64,000 nt of DNA. Source: Ruegeria meonggei. Lineage in GTDB: Bacteria; Pseudomonadota; Alphaproteobacteria; Rhodobacterales; Rhodobacteraceae. Each line of letters begins with the position of its first letter. The first letter of the stretch is position 1. Position numbers and translations under genes: made by a program. The stretch lies in assembly GCF_900172215.1 (NCBI RefSeq), contig NZ_FWFP01000007.1, forward strand, positions 1-64,000. Reading direction: 5' to 3'. Positions 9,199-17,484 of the stretch are shown here, piece after piece. The notes below the pieces were generated by a model. The model did no database searches and had not been told where the DNA came from. It saw nothing but the letters and a program-made list of their open reading frames with translations.

Positions 9199-9527
9199 GC
9201 TGGATCGACATCGGACATATCGACGAGGTGCCTTTGCGCGGGGCGCGTCTGGTGAAAACCCATATCGGCTGTATCGCCGTCTTCCGTACCGCCGAGACGG
9301 AAGTATACGCCGCGACCAACAGCTGTCCGCATAAAGGCGGCCCATTGTCCGAGGGCATCGTGCATGGCCAGTCGGTCACTTGTCCGCTGCATAACTGGGT
9401 CTTTGACCTGAACACGGGCGAAGCTCAGGGTGCGGATGATGGTCGCATCACCACCTATCCGGTGCGCCTTGAAGAGGGCCGTATCCTGTTGGACGACAGC
9501 GCGGTTACCCGGCGGAGCGCGGCCTGA
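9195..9527 (+). CDS. nirD: Nitrite reductase small subunit (Rieske-type, NirD)
   Basis: The 110-residue protein carries a Rieske [2Fe-2S] motif, SCPHKGGPL...VTCPLHNWVF, with the two Cys and two His ligands. NirD is the small partner of NirB in assimilatory nitrite reduction. ATG 9195 overlaps the nasB stop (ATGA); an upstream in-frame start at 9123 would lie inside nasB and add no family-like sequence. Its stop shares one base with the nasA start (TGATG), so the three reductase genes are tightly coupled. Confidence 0.92.
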   Translation: MSWIDIGHIDEVPLRGARLVKTHIGCIAVFRTAETEVYAATNSCPHKGGPLSEGIVHGQSVTCPLHNWVFDLNTGEAQGADDGRITTYPVRLEEGRILLDDSAVTRRSAA

Positions 9528-12187
9528 TGGACGGAAGTGGTCTGCCCGAAGTTCGCTCGACCTGCGCTTATTGTGGCGTCGGCTGCGGTGTACTTCTGCG
9601 ACCCGATGGGGTCGGAGGGCTGACAGTGCGGGGCGACCCGGATCATCCAGCGAACCATGGTCGGTTGTGCTCGAAAGGGTTGGCATTGGGTGAAACCGTG
9701 GGGTTGGAACACCGGTTGCTGGCTCCTCGCGTCTTTGGCCAGGACACCAGCTGGGATAACGCGTTGCAACTGGTCGCAGACCGGTTCTCTGCCGCGATAG
9801 CTGAACACGGGCCGGACAGCGTGGCGTTTTACGTCTCGGGGCAGTTGCTGACCGAGGATTACTATGTCGCCAACAAGCTGATGAAGGGCTTTATGGGCTC
9901 GGCGAATATCGACACCAACTCTCGGCTTTGTATGGCCTCGGCCGTGGCCGGACACAAACGCGCTTTTGGTACCGATACGGTGCCTGGAACCTATGAGGAC
10001 CTGGATCAGGCTGACTTGGTTGTGCTGGTCGGCTCGAACCTGGCTTGGTGCCATCCCGTTCTCTATCAGCGCGTTATAGCCGCGCGTCAGGCACGCGGCA
10101 CAAAGATTGTGGTTATAGACCCGCGTCGAACAGCCAGCTGCGATCAAGCCGACCTCCATCTGGCGCTTCAACCGGGCAGCGACGTCGCATTGTTCAACCG
10201 CTTGTTGGCCAGAATTCACCAAACGGGGCATGTGTCAGCGGGTTTTCTGGATCGCAGCGTTGGGTTCAATGAGGCGGTTGAGCTTGCACAGCTTGACGAT
10301 CCTGATGAGACTGGGCTGAGCCCCGATGAGATTGAGTCCTTCTGTGATCTGTGGATCGGGACTGAGCGCGTTGTGACGATCTTTAGTCAGGGTGTGAATC
10401 AGTCTTCAAGCGGAACCGACAAGGTCAACGCGATCCTGAACTGCCATTTGGCCACGGGGCGGATCGGGCGCCCAGGGATGGGTCCGTTTTCAGTCACCGG
10501 TCAGCCAAACGCCATGGGTGGCCGAGAGGTGGGCGGCTTGGCCAATATGCTCGCCTGCCATTTGGATATCGAGAACAAAGCCCACAATGCAGCCGTCCGG
10601 GATTTCTGGAAGGCACCCAACATGCCACAGAAGCAGGGGCTCAAAGCGGTCGACCTGTTTCGCGCCGTCGAAAGCGGCCAGATCAAAGCATTGTGGGTCA
10701 TCCACACCAATCCGGCGGCCACTATGCCGGATGCAGGCCGTGTGAAGGCGGCTATAAAAAACTGTCCAATCACAGTTGTCAGCGACCTGACTGCCAGGAC
10801 AGACACCGCGCGGCTCGCAGACATATTGCTGCCAGCAGCGGGTTGGGGTGAAAAAAACGGTACAGTGACCAATTCAGACCGCACCATTGGCAGACAACGC
10901 GCCGTTTTGTTGCCTCCGGGGCAAGCGCGCGCGGATTGGGATATTTTGGCCGAAGTGGGCCGCCGCATGGGCTGGACGGAGGCTTTCAGCTATGAGACCC
11001 CAGTACAGATATTTCGAGAATTCGCTAAGATGACTTCGCTCGCCGTATCATTTGGCAAGGATCTGGATATTACAAGTTTTTCGGACCTTGATGACGAAGA
11101 CTATGAAGCGCTAAGCCCAACACGGTGGCCGACGACACCTCGTAGATCAGATGGCCGTTTTTTCGGCGATGGGCAGTTTTTTCATCCTGATGGAAAAGCG
11201 CGTTTTGTGCCTGTTACCCATCGTCCACCTAAGGCGACGCCATCTGAACAATTTCCATTTCTTTTGAACACGGGGCGAAATCGGGATCAGTGGCACACCA
11301 TGACAAGGTCCGGGCTGTCGCCGCGCCTGTCAGCCCATCTTGCCGAACCTTATGTTGACGTTAACCCAAACGACGTTGATCGATTGGGCCTTAGCGCCGC
11401 AGATTTGGTCGAACTCAACAGCTCAGTCGGAAGCGGTATATTTCGGCTTCGCATCACGGAGTCTGTGGCGCCAGGTCAAGTGTTTGCGCCAATTCACTGG
11501 ACGGGCGAAACGGCCCCATCAGCCTGTGTGGATGCGCTTGTTCCCAGTGTGACTGACCCGATTTCAGGACAGCCGGAAAGTAAGTCAACAGCGGTATCTG
11601 TAAGGCGGATGCATGCCGCGTGGTACGGTTTCGCGGTATCGGTTGACGCCGCATCCCCCAGCTCAGAGTACTGGGCATCTGCCAAAACAACCAACGGCTA
11701 CAGAATGGAGTTGGCGGGGAAACAGATCGTAGACGATTGGGAAAGCACCGCCCGCTATTGGTTTGGGTTACCGGATGCTGAAGCCACCGTGGTCGAAGAC
11801 CCAAAGCGCGGCTCGTACAGAATAGCGCTGACAGACGGGCAGCGCGTATTGGCAGCGCTCTTCGTCTCGCGCCAACCTATCACGCTGATGCGAGATTACT
11901 TGGCAACCTTCCCCGAGTTGACGCCTCAGCAGATTTTGTCCGGTCGTTCCTCTGCGTCTTCAGAAGTTTGCGGACCAATCATCTGTTCCTGTTACGAAGT
12001 CGGGCTCAAAACCATCATCCGTGCTATTCATGACCAACATATGATCAGTGTGGACGATATCGGAGATGCCCTTCAGGCTGGAACGAATTGCGGGTCTTGC
12101 CGGCCAGAGTTGGCTGACTTGCTCACCGAGCATTCGAAATCAATCCGCAACAAGCAGAAGAACTGCCCGCAAGAACAACCAGCGTAG
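9527..12187 (+). CDS. nasA: Assimilatory nitrate reductase, catalytic subunit
   Basis: This 886-residue molybdopterin (bis-MGD) oxidoreductase has an N-terminal [4Fe-4S] cluster site (C13, C16, C20 in CAYCGVGC, and CSKG near 47) and the usual NasA/NarB core and dinucleotide-binding domains. A C-terminal BFD-like [2Fe-2S] domain (about 814-870, ICSCYEVG...GTNCGSCRPEL) is typical of the NasA subclass that takes electrons from an NAD(P)H partner. There is no Tat signal, so it is cytoplasmic. It converts imported nitrate to nitrite for NasB/NirD and is the last gene of the operon; I see no clear terminator after it. Confidence 0.93.
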   Translation: MDGSGLPEVRSTCAYCGVGCGVLLRPDGVGGLTVRGDPDHPANHGRLCSKGLALGETVGLEHRLLAPRVFGQDTSWDNALQLVADRFSAAIAEHGPDSVAFYVSGQLLTEDYYVANKLMKGFMGSANIDTNSRLCMASAVAGHKRAFGTDTVPGTYEDLDQADLVVLVGSNLAWCHPVLYQRVIAARQARGTKIVVIDPRRTASCDQADLHLALQPGSDVALFNRLLARIHQTGHVSAGFLDRSVGFNEAVELAQLDDPDETGLSPDEIESFCDLWIGTERVVTIFSQGVNQSSSGTDKVNAILNCHLATGRIGRPGMGPFSVTGQPNAMGGREVGGLANMLACHLDIENKAHNAAVRDFWKAPNMPQKQGLKAVDLFRAVESGQIKALWVIHTNPAATMPDAGRVKAAIKNCPITVVSDLTARTDTARLADILLPAAGWGEKNGTVTNSDRTIGRQRAVLLPPGQARADWDILAEVGRRMGWTEAFSYETPVQIFREFAKMTSLAVSFGKDLDITSFSDLDDEDYEALSPTRWPTTPRRSDGRFFGDGQFFHPDGKARFVPVTHRPPKATPSEQFPFLLNTGRNRDQWHTMTRSGLSPRLSAHLAEPYVDVNPNDVDRLGLSAADLVELNSSVGSGIFRLRITESVAPGQVFAPIHWTGETAPSACVDALVPSVTDPISGQPESKSTAVSVRRMHAAWYGFAVSVDAASPSSEYWASAKTTNGYRMELAGKQIVDDWESTARYWFGLPDAEATVVEDPKRGSYRIALTDGQRVLAALFVSRQPITLMRDYLATFPELTPQQILSGRSSASSEVCGPIICSCYEVGLKTIIRAIHDQHMISVDDIGDALQAGTNCGSCRPELADLLTEHSKSIRNKQKNCPQEQPA

Positions 12188-12430
12188 ACTCAGGGTTACT
12201 TCGAACGGGACTGCGGTCAGCTTTGATTGGTTTCCAAAGCCAGTGCGGGTTCTATTCAATCTTTAGAACAGATCAAATTGGGCCTTCCTAACCAGTTCGA
12301 ACAACTTGGTCAGACGATGGCTTCGCCCTGTGCTCCAGACCAACACTCGCGTCCCAGTTTCGCGTTTGCGGCGAATGCCTCCTCTGACGCGCCGCACATC
12401 GGCTAAGGCAACCGAAGCCGAACGGCATCT
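12188..12430. other. Gap between nasA and the IS110 element
   Basis: The 243 bp hold no convincing gene or strong hairpin. The last 30 bp, just outside the predicted insertion end, still resemble the segment near 215-250. A frame running 12306-12632 on the plus strand crosses the insertion end and matches nothing I know. Confidence 0.5.
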
Positions 12431-12445
12431 GTGGGTGGCTCCTGC

Positions 12446-12681
12446 ATTGCAAGAGATTTTTTGCGATTTCTGCGGTCATTTTGCCAGTACTGTCGTCTGT
12501 CCGGCCTGTTTATGTTTTGGCATTGCCTCCACTGGCCTTGATGAATTCCGCGAGCGAGGTTCCAATCGGCTTATCGGCCTCGGAGGAGGGCCGCTGCCGT
12601 TCCCGGAGTGTCCTTGCTCTTGGTTGACTTAATTCCGCATCATCACTTCAACGTCTTGCATCTTATAGGCAGTCAGCGAGG
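12446..12681 (-). ncRNA. Candidate bridge-RNA region of the IS110 element
   Basis: IS110-family transposases use a structured RNA encoded in a non-coding end, and in the IS1111 group it lies downstream of the transposase. The 236 bp between the transposase stop and the inverted repeat is the only stretch long enough here. I did not find an internal guide match to the flanks by eye. The call is positional. Confidence 0.3.
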
Positions 12682-13701
12682 CTAGAACGCAGGCTGCCGG
12701 TACTCCTGTTTCTTCGTGAGCATCGCCCAGATGGCCCGAGCCGCCTTGTTCGCCATAGCGGTTGTCGCCAGTCGGAATGGCTTGTTTGCAATGATCTTCG
12801 CCGTCCACAGATCCACTTTTTCAGGCGAACGTTTCGCCATGACCGCGCGCGATGTCATGCCCACCACTAGAAGTTTGCGAATGTAACGATCACCCTGTTT
12901 CGTGATCTTGCCCAATCGTTCTTTCCCGCCGCTGGATTTGTTGAGCGGTGTCAGTCCGAGCCAGGCCGCCAGATCGCGTCCGGTCCGGAACTGTTTTGCA
13001 TCACCAATCGTTGCGACAATCGCAGAGGCCGTAATCGGGCCGATACCAGGCATACGCATCAATCTACGCGCATCTGCATTCAGAAGGGCATGTTGCTGGA
13101 TCATCTTAGAATAGCCATCGATGCGTTCGTTCAGGCCGAGGAACTGATAGCACTGGATACCGAGCATGCCGTTGGCGATCTCCGGCATTTCTGGATGGTC
13201 GCCATCAAGGTGACGCTTTGCAAAAGCCGTCACCGCTTCGATCCCGATGGGCAAGATGTGCCCAAACTCGCGCAACAGGCTGCGGATCATGTTGGCCATC
13301 TGCGTGCGCTGCCGGACGGCCAGGTCACGCGTTCTGTGAATGGACAAAATGGCCTGCTGCTCTTCAGTCTTGATGTCTACGAAGCGCATGGTCGGGCGCC
13401 GGACCGCCTCGCAGATCGCTTCTGCGTCGACAGCATCGTTCTTTCCACGCTTCACTTAGGGTTTGACATATCCGGCAGGCATGAGCTTCACATCATGGTC
13501 GAGCTTGCGCAGCTGACGGCCCCAATGATGCGACGATCCGCACGCTTCCATGCCGACCGTGCAAGGTGGCAGCGTCTCGAAGAACAACAGCAGCTTCGCG
13601 CGCTTGATGGCTTTGTTGAAAATCACTCGGCCGTTCTCCGAAATGCCGTGAACTTGAAAAACGTCCTTGGCCAGATCCAGGCCGACGGTCTTTACTGTCA
13701 T
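12682..13701 (-). pseudogene. IS110-family transposase interrupted by an in-frame TAA
   Basis: Two pieces in one frame form a normal-length IS110 transposase of about 339 codons. Residues 1-81 (13701-13459) read TVGLDLAKDVFQVHG, the first part of the DEDD catalytic domain. TAA at 13458-13456 follows GYVKP, and the frame continues VKRGKNDAVDAEAICEAV with the other acidic residues and the C-terminal Transposase_20 part (MPGIGPITASAIVATIG, SSGGKERLGKITKQGDRYIRK). Related proteins usually have an aromatic residue at the stop, so a Tyr codon probably became TAA. The gene starts at ATG 13701 after AAAGGAG. Neither fragment has all catalytic residues. Confidence 0.88.
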
Positions 13702-13974
13702 TGGGTGGCTCCTTTCCTAGCAGTCGATGACAACTGCACTTTGGCACATTCGATGCCGGTGGAGCAGGAGCCACCCACCTCATCCGCAAAGGGCCGTCCG
13801 TGCAAAGGAAAGTGGTGCCGAGGAATGGGCTTTCACTGCGGATCGGGACGTATTGGGTTACGCACGGACCGTGCCATCAGATTAAGAACCAGTGCTCTGA
13901 TAGCACAACATGGTTCACGCCTGCCTTAATCGGCGTTAGTCTCCGGTCGTAAAAACGCTGAAAGGAGCCGCCCA

Positions 13975-14244
13975 ATGTCCCTATTCTCTAAGCTCTTCGG
14001 TGGCGGCGAAAAGTCGGAGCCGGAGCCGGTCTCATACAAAGGATTTGAAATCTTCCCCGACCTGATGCCCGAAGGCGGCAAGTACCGTCTTTTGGCCCGT
14101 ATCGAAAAAACCATCGATGGAGATCGCAAGACCCATACGGTGATCCGGGCAGATGTTTTTGAAACCCGGGATCAGGGCGAAAGCTTCAGCATCGCCAAGG
14201 CGAAGCAGGTGATTGACGAGCAGGTCGAACGCATTTTCGACTAA
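13975..14244 (+). CDS. HlyU-family small protein
   Basis: The 89-residue protein matches the HlyU family of roseobacters: MSLFSKLFGGG, a short Glu/Pro linker, then YKGFEIFPDLMPEGGKYRLLARIEK. The family is named after Vibrio HlyU, but these short alphaproteobacterial members lack an evident helix-turn-helix, so a regulatory role is unproven. ATG 13975 follows an AAAGGAG ribosome-binding site. It stands alone between the IS110 element and a non-coding stretch. Confidence 0.75.
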   Translation: MSLFSKLFGGGEKSEPEPVSYKGFEIFPDLMPEGGKYRLLARIEKTIDGDRKTHTVIRADVFETRDQGESFSIAKAKQVIDEQVERIFD

Positions 14245-14567
14245 GTAAACAGGTAACCTAATGTAAGCGCGCAATTGACGGGTGCCATGTGGACGGCATC
14301 TGGCGAGCCACCTATGAGTAGGTTCCAACGTGCAAGTCGGACTGCGGGCCTTAGGCGGGCCGCACCGCAGCGAAGGTGACCAGAGTCGAACGGCAGGAAT
14401 GGGCCGGCCATGATTTGGGTAGTTGGCGAGGCCCAACAGATACTGCAATGCCTCTGATGGCTGCAACGAGCCCTTAGTGCTGCGGTTCACACGAATGTCC
14501 GCTTCGGCCGATGTGTTTTGCTTGTTGCACGAATAAACGCCAAACGTGGCGAAAGCGATGACCAATG
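14245..14567. other. Gap downstream of the hlyU-like gene
   Basis: The 323 bp lie between two convergent genes. No frame looks real; a minus-strand frame running through 14032-14571 only shadows the hlyU-like gene. I see no strong hairpin with a T run. Confidence 0.5.
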
Positions 14568-15488
14568 TCACAGCATTCTGACCGCTTTGCGGAATGCACT
14601 GGGGCTTTGGCCAGATGTCGCTTCGAACGCTCGGCTAAAGGCACTGCGGCTGGAAAACCCGACGGATTCAGCGACGCGCTTCATTGGTAAATCTGTATTA
14701 CGCAGCAGGTCGCCCGCCTTGCGGACGCGCAGATTGCGCAGCAGCTCCATCGGCCCCGCGCCATATGCTTCGGAAAAGCGCTTCGCAAAAGCTGCCCGGC
14801 TCATGCCAGCAATGTCCGCGAGGGTTTCGACAGAATACGGCTTGCCCGGGTCGTTCAGCATCGCATTTAGCGCTTTCCACAGCATCGGATCACGCAGCGC
14901 AGCCATCCAATCCAACGGGCCGCCCTGTTCTGTCATTCGTTTGCGCATCATGACAATTACGGCCTGCATCAACAAAACACGTATCAAGGCGCGGCTGCCG
15001 ATGCTGGGGTTGCACACTTCGTGCAATAGTGTGTCAACCAATACCATCAGGTCGCTGCCAGGTTCGGCGCGCTTCACCAACGGTTCACGGATCAAGTTGA
15101 CCACATCCGTAGCCCCCATGAGCCCAATATTGACATGTGCACAAAGTGCGATCAGGCGGCTGGCGCTGCCGACACTTTCATCTGGAACCGATTTGAGGAC
15201 CTGCGCCAGGTTAAGAGCCGCTGGTTTGCACGACGGTCCGGGCACGACCGTCGCACCATCATTCAAGACCTCGTGGCTGTTCAGCGAGGGGATCAAAACC
15301 AAACTGCCCTTAGTTATCCTGATCGGGGCTTGCCCCCGCATAGTGATTTGGCCCTCGCCGCACAGTATATAGTGCAATGTCACCGCCGCATCTGGCTTGA
15401 GGGCAACATGGCAGGTTCCGTGAATCTCACAGATCGCAAACGGCTCCGTGCGGATATCGAGTTGATCGAAAATGTGGTCGTAGCTCAT
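14568..15488 (-). CDS. AraC-family transcriptional regulator
   Basis: The 306-residue protein has an N-terminal cupin-like effector domain (about 10-190, AVTLHYILCGEGQITMRG) and a C-terminal AraC/XylS double helix-turn-helix (about 200-300), including VETLADIAGMSRAAFAKRF and MKRVAESVGFSSRSAFSRAF. It is transcribed away from the Tat-exported hydrolase gene across a 127-bp region, so it probably controls that gene and perhaps itself. The effector is unknown. Confidence 0.88.
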   Translation of the reverse strand: MSYDHIFDQLDIRTEPFAICEIHGTCHVALKPDAAVTLHYILCGEGQITMRGQAPIRITKGSLVLIPSLNSHEVLNDGATVVPGPSCKPAALNLAQVLKSVPDESVGSASRLIALCAHVNIGLMGATDVVNLIREPLVKRAEPGSDLMVLVDTLLHEVCNPSIGSRALIRVLLMQAVIVMMRKRMTEQGGPLDWMAALRDPMLWKALNAMLNDPGKPYSVETLADIAGMSRAAFAKRFSEAYGAGPMELLRNLRVRKAGDLLRNTDLPMKRVAESVGFSSRSAFSRAFEATSGQSPSAFRKAVRML

Positions 15489-15615
15489 CAGGTGATTTTG
15501 GCCTTAAACTTCTTTGTCGTCACGAAAACTTTCTGGACTGGGCAAAATCAAGACGAAAAGGCACACCGACTGTCACACATAAGGCTGTCGATAAATCCAA
15601 AGAAGGAAAAACCTT
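15489..15615. promoter_or_regulatory. Divergent promoter region, AraC regulator / hydrolase
   Basis: These 127 bp separate two outward-facing genes and must hold both promoters and any AraC-type operator. The ribosome-binding site AAGAAGGAAAAA lies directly upstream of the hydrolase. I could not pick out a convincing operator by eye. Confidence 0.5.
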
Positions 15616-16452
15616 ATGTGCAATTGCGATGACCATGATCACGGTGGCCAGAAACTGTCACGTCGTGCGGCGCTGACCACCGGGCTGGCCGGGACTGCGG
15701 CAGCTGCAGCTACCGCGTTGGCAGGGACCGCTCAGGCGCAAGAGAAGGCAAACCCCTATGCAGAACCTACCGAGCCTGCATTGCCGCCCTCGGACATGAA
15801 ACTCGACTTAAGCCGCGCGGCCCTGGTGGTGACCGACCCGCAGAACGATTTCCTCAGCCCCGATGGCGTGACCTGGGGTGTGATTGGTGCGTCCGTCACC
15901 GAACACAACACGGTCGAGAACATCGAAATCCTGTTCCGTACGGCCAAAGAACACGACATTACCACCGCCGTGTCGCCGCATTATTACTTTCCAACTGACC
16001 ACGGTTGGAAGTTCGAAGGCGCTTTGGAAAAGCTGATGCACAAGATCGGTATGTTTGACCGCAAAGGTCCTCTGAACGTTGACGGATTCGAAGGCTCGGG
16101 CGCGGATTGGCTGGAGCGGTACAAACCCTACATCAACGACGGCAAGACCATCGTGACTTCGCCCCACAAAATGTACGGCAACGACACCAACGACCTGACG
16201 CTGCAACTGCGCAAGCAAGGCGTGGATCAGGTTATTCTGGCGGGTATGTCGGCCAACCTGTGCACGGAATCGCATATGCGCGAATTGATCGAGAACGGTT
16301 TCGAGGTGGCCGTGGTGCAGGATGCGACTGCTGCGGCGCAACTGCCCGAGGGGGATGGATACCTTGCTGCCCTCATCAACTTCCGCTTCATTGCCAACGC
16401 GGTCTGGAGCACTGAAGAAGCGGTATCGCAAATCAATGCTGCAGCTCTCTAA
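15616..16452 (+). CDS. Tat-exported isochorismatase-like cysteine hydrolase
   Basis: The 278-residue protein carries a twin-arginine signal (KLSRRAAL, Arg16-Arg17, then a hydrophobic Ala/Gly-rich stretch to about residue 41), followed by an isochorismatase fold. The acidic catalytic residue is Asp74 in VVTDPQNDF and the nucleophile Cys216 in AGMSANLCTES. Before the Tat motif is an unusual metal-ligand-rich start, MCNCDDHDHGG. The family hydrolyses C-N or vinyl-ether bonds in small molecules; this one should act in the periplasm. The substrate is unknown. The divergent AraC gene is the likely regulator. Confidence 0.82.
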   Translation: MCNCDDHDHGGQKLSRRAALTTGLAGTAAAAATALAGTAQAQEKANPYAEPTEPALPPSDMKLDLSRAALVVTDPQNDFLSPDGVTWGVIGASVTEHNTVENIEILFRTAKEHDITTAVSPHYYFPTDHGWKFEGALEKLMHKIGMFDRKGPLNVDGFEGSGADWLERYKPYINDGKTIVTSPHKMYGNDTNDLTLQLRKQGVDQVILAGMSANLCTESHMRELIENGFEVAVVQDATAAAQLPEGDGYLAALINFRFIANAVWSTEEAVSQINAAAL

Positions 16453-16576
16453 ACCAACCCTTCCCCGAGGTGCTCTGACCCGGGTCAGAGTTATGCCGTG
16501 CCCTCTATCGACGTCTCCGATGGCGGGCACGGTCATAACCTTGTTCGCGCGAGCAGACAGAAACCAAAGGAAAAAG

Positions 16577-17020
16577 ATGAAATCAAACTCGGTCAAGGAA
16601 GACACATTAGCGGCGGTCCTAGGCAAGGTTTTCCGCCTCTATGTACAAAGCCACTGTTATCATTGGAATGTGGAAGGTCCGAACTTCCGCAACATGCACG
16701 CCATGTTTGAGACCCAATACCAGACGCTTAACGGGTTCATCGACGCTATCGCAGAACGGCTGCGTGTGCTGGGTATCAAAGCACCTGCATCATTGGATGA
16801 GCTACTTGCCTTATCCAATGCAACCCAGGTTTCGACCGCCCAGACGACAGATGAAATGCTTACAAACCATTGTGCCGATTTTCAGCGCTTCATTGATGTT
16901 CTTCGCAATGCAATTCAGGTTCTTGATGATGTCCGGGACGACGGCACAGTCGGGATTCTGTCCGACATTCTCAAATGGTGCGAAAAGGAGCACTGGATGA
17001 TGTCGGCCACTATGAAATAG
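16577..17020 (+). CDS. Dps/ferritin-like DNA protection protein
   Basis: The 147-residue Dps-family protein has the ferroxidase-site region YVQSHCYHWNVEGPNFRNMH and MFETQY, and ends CEKEHWMMSATMK like other Dps C-termini. It should form a dodecamer that stores iron and shields DNA from peroxide. It is short for the family and lacks a long Lys-rich N-terminal tail, so direct DNA binding is uncertain. ATG 16577 follows AAAGGAAAAAG; the frame is open further upstream inside the preceding gene, but those starts are not family-like. Confidence 0.88.
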   Translation: MKSNSVKEDTLAAVLGKVFRLYVQSHCYHWNVEGPNFRNMHAMFETQYQTLNGFIDAIAERLRVLGIKAPASLDELLALSNATQVSTAQTTDEMLTNHCADFQRFIDVLRNAIQVLDDVRDDGTVGILSDILKWCEKEHWMMSATMK

Positions 17021-17094
17021 GCTGAAACGGTGCATATGACAGCATCAATTCTACCTGCGTCGGAATAGTCACCAGCCAGGAGCATAGGTCGAAT

Positions 17095-17340
17095 GTGGGC
17101 AAAGCCGTCGTTGGTCGCCGAGACCTATAGGGCGGCTTCGTCCGCGTCTGGTGAATTCGTTGATGGCTAAATGTGCACCTGCGGCGACTGTCCGGAAAGC
17201 GGGTTGCGACTGCAGCATCGGCATTGAGTGGCGAACGTCTCTTATGGGCCGTCCGCGTGATCAGTTATTCGCGGGGCCGGGGCCTTTCTGCAACGGCACC
17301 GTAGTCCGGAGTGAGCCCAGAGTGGCAAATGCTGCACCTT
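17095..17340 (+). repeat. Direct repeat copy A, left of the sulfonate locus
   Basis: This stretch is related to 24772-25020 in the same orientation. Shared runs include GGTGAATTCGTT (from 17150) and GTCTCTTATGGGCCGTC followed after one mismatch by GCGTGATCAG. The copies have diverged and neither encodes a credible protein. The surrounding 17021-17484 gap holds nothing else I can identify. Confidence 0.75.
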
Positions 17341-17484
17341 GCACCAGTAGCTGCGAAGCGTTGATTGCTGACATTGGCGTTGGTCAGGACAGCCCCAAGC
17401 TGCAATTTGACCACATCGTCGGTGCAGCAGTGCAGCTTTGCTAACGCGGACATCGGACTTTCTGGCAAACAGTGTCGTGGATGT

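Larger units (their letters stand above)
12431..13778 (-). mobile_element. IS110-family element (IS1111-like layout), transposase broken
   Basis: A perfect 15-bp inverted repeat, GTGGGTGGCTCCTGC (12431-12445) and GCAGGAGCCACCCAC (13764-13778), brackets a 1348-bp unit holding an IS110-type transposase on the minus strand. About 236 bp of non-coding DNA lie downstream of the transposase and about 62 bp upstream. Repeats near both ends and the long 3' non-coding end fit the IS1111 group. The true ends may lie a few bases outside, since repeats in this group are subterminal. No target duplication is expected or seen. Confidence 0.65.

Noticed and set aside
7981-9345. A 454-codon minus-strand frame
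   Set aside because: It runs antisense to nasB, which has full domain support; long antisense frames are common in high-GC coding DNA.
12306-12632. A 108-codon plus-strand frame
   Set aside because: No ribosome-binding site or family match, and it crosses the predicted IS110 end.
13456-13458. Programmed recoding in the IS110 transposase
   Set aside because: IS110 transposases are normally one frame. No slippery site or readthrough context is visible, so a nonsense mutation is simpler.
13090-13929. A 279-codon plus-strand frame
   Set aside because: It lies antisense over the IS110 transposase, whose minus-strand frame has clear family motifs. The plus-strand product matches nothing.
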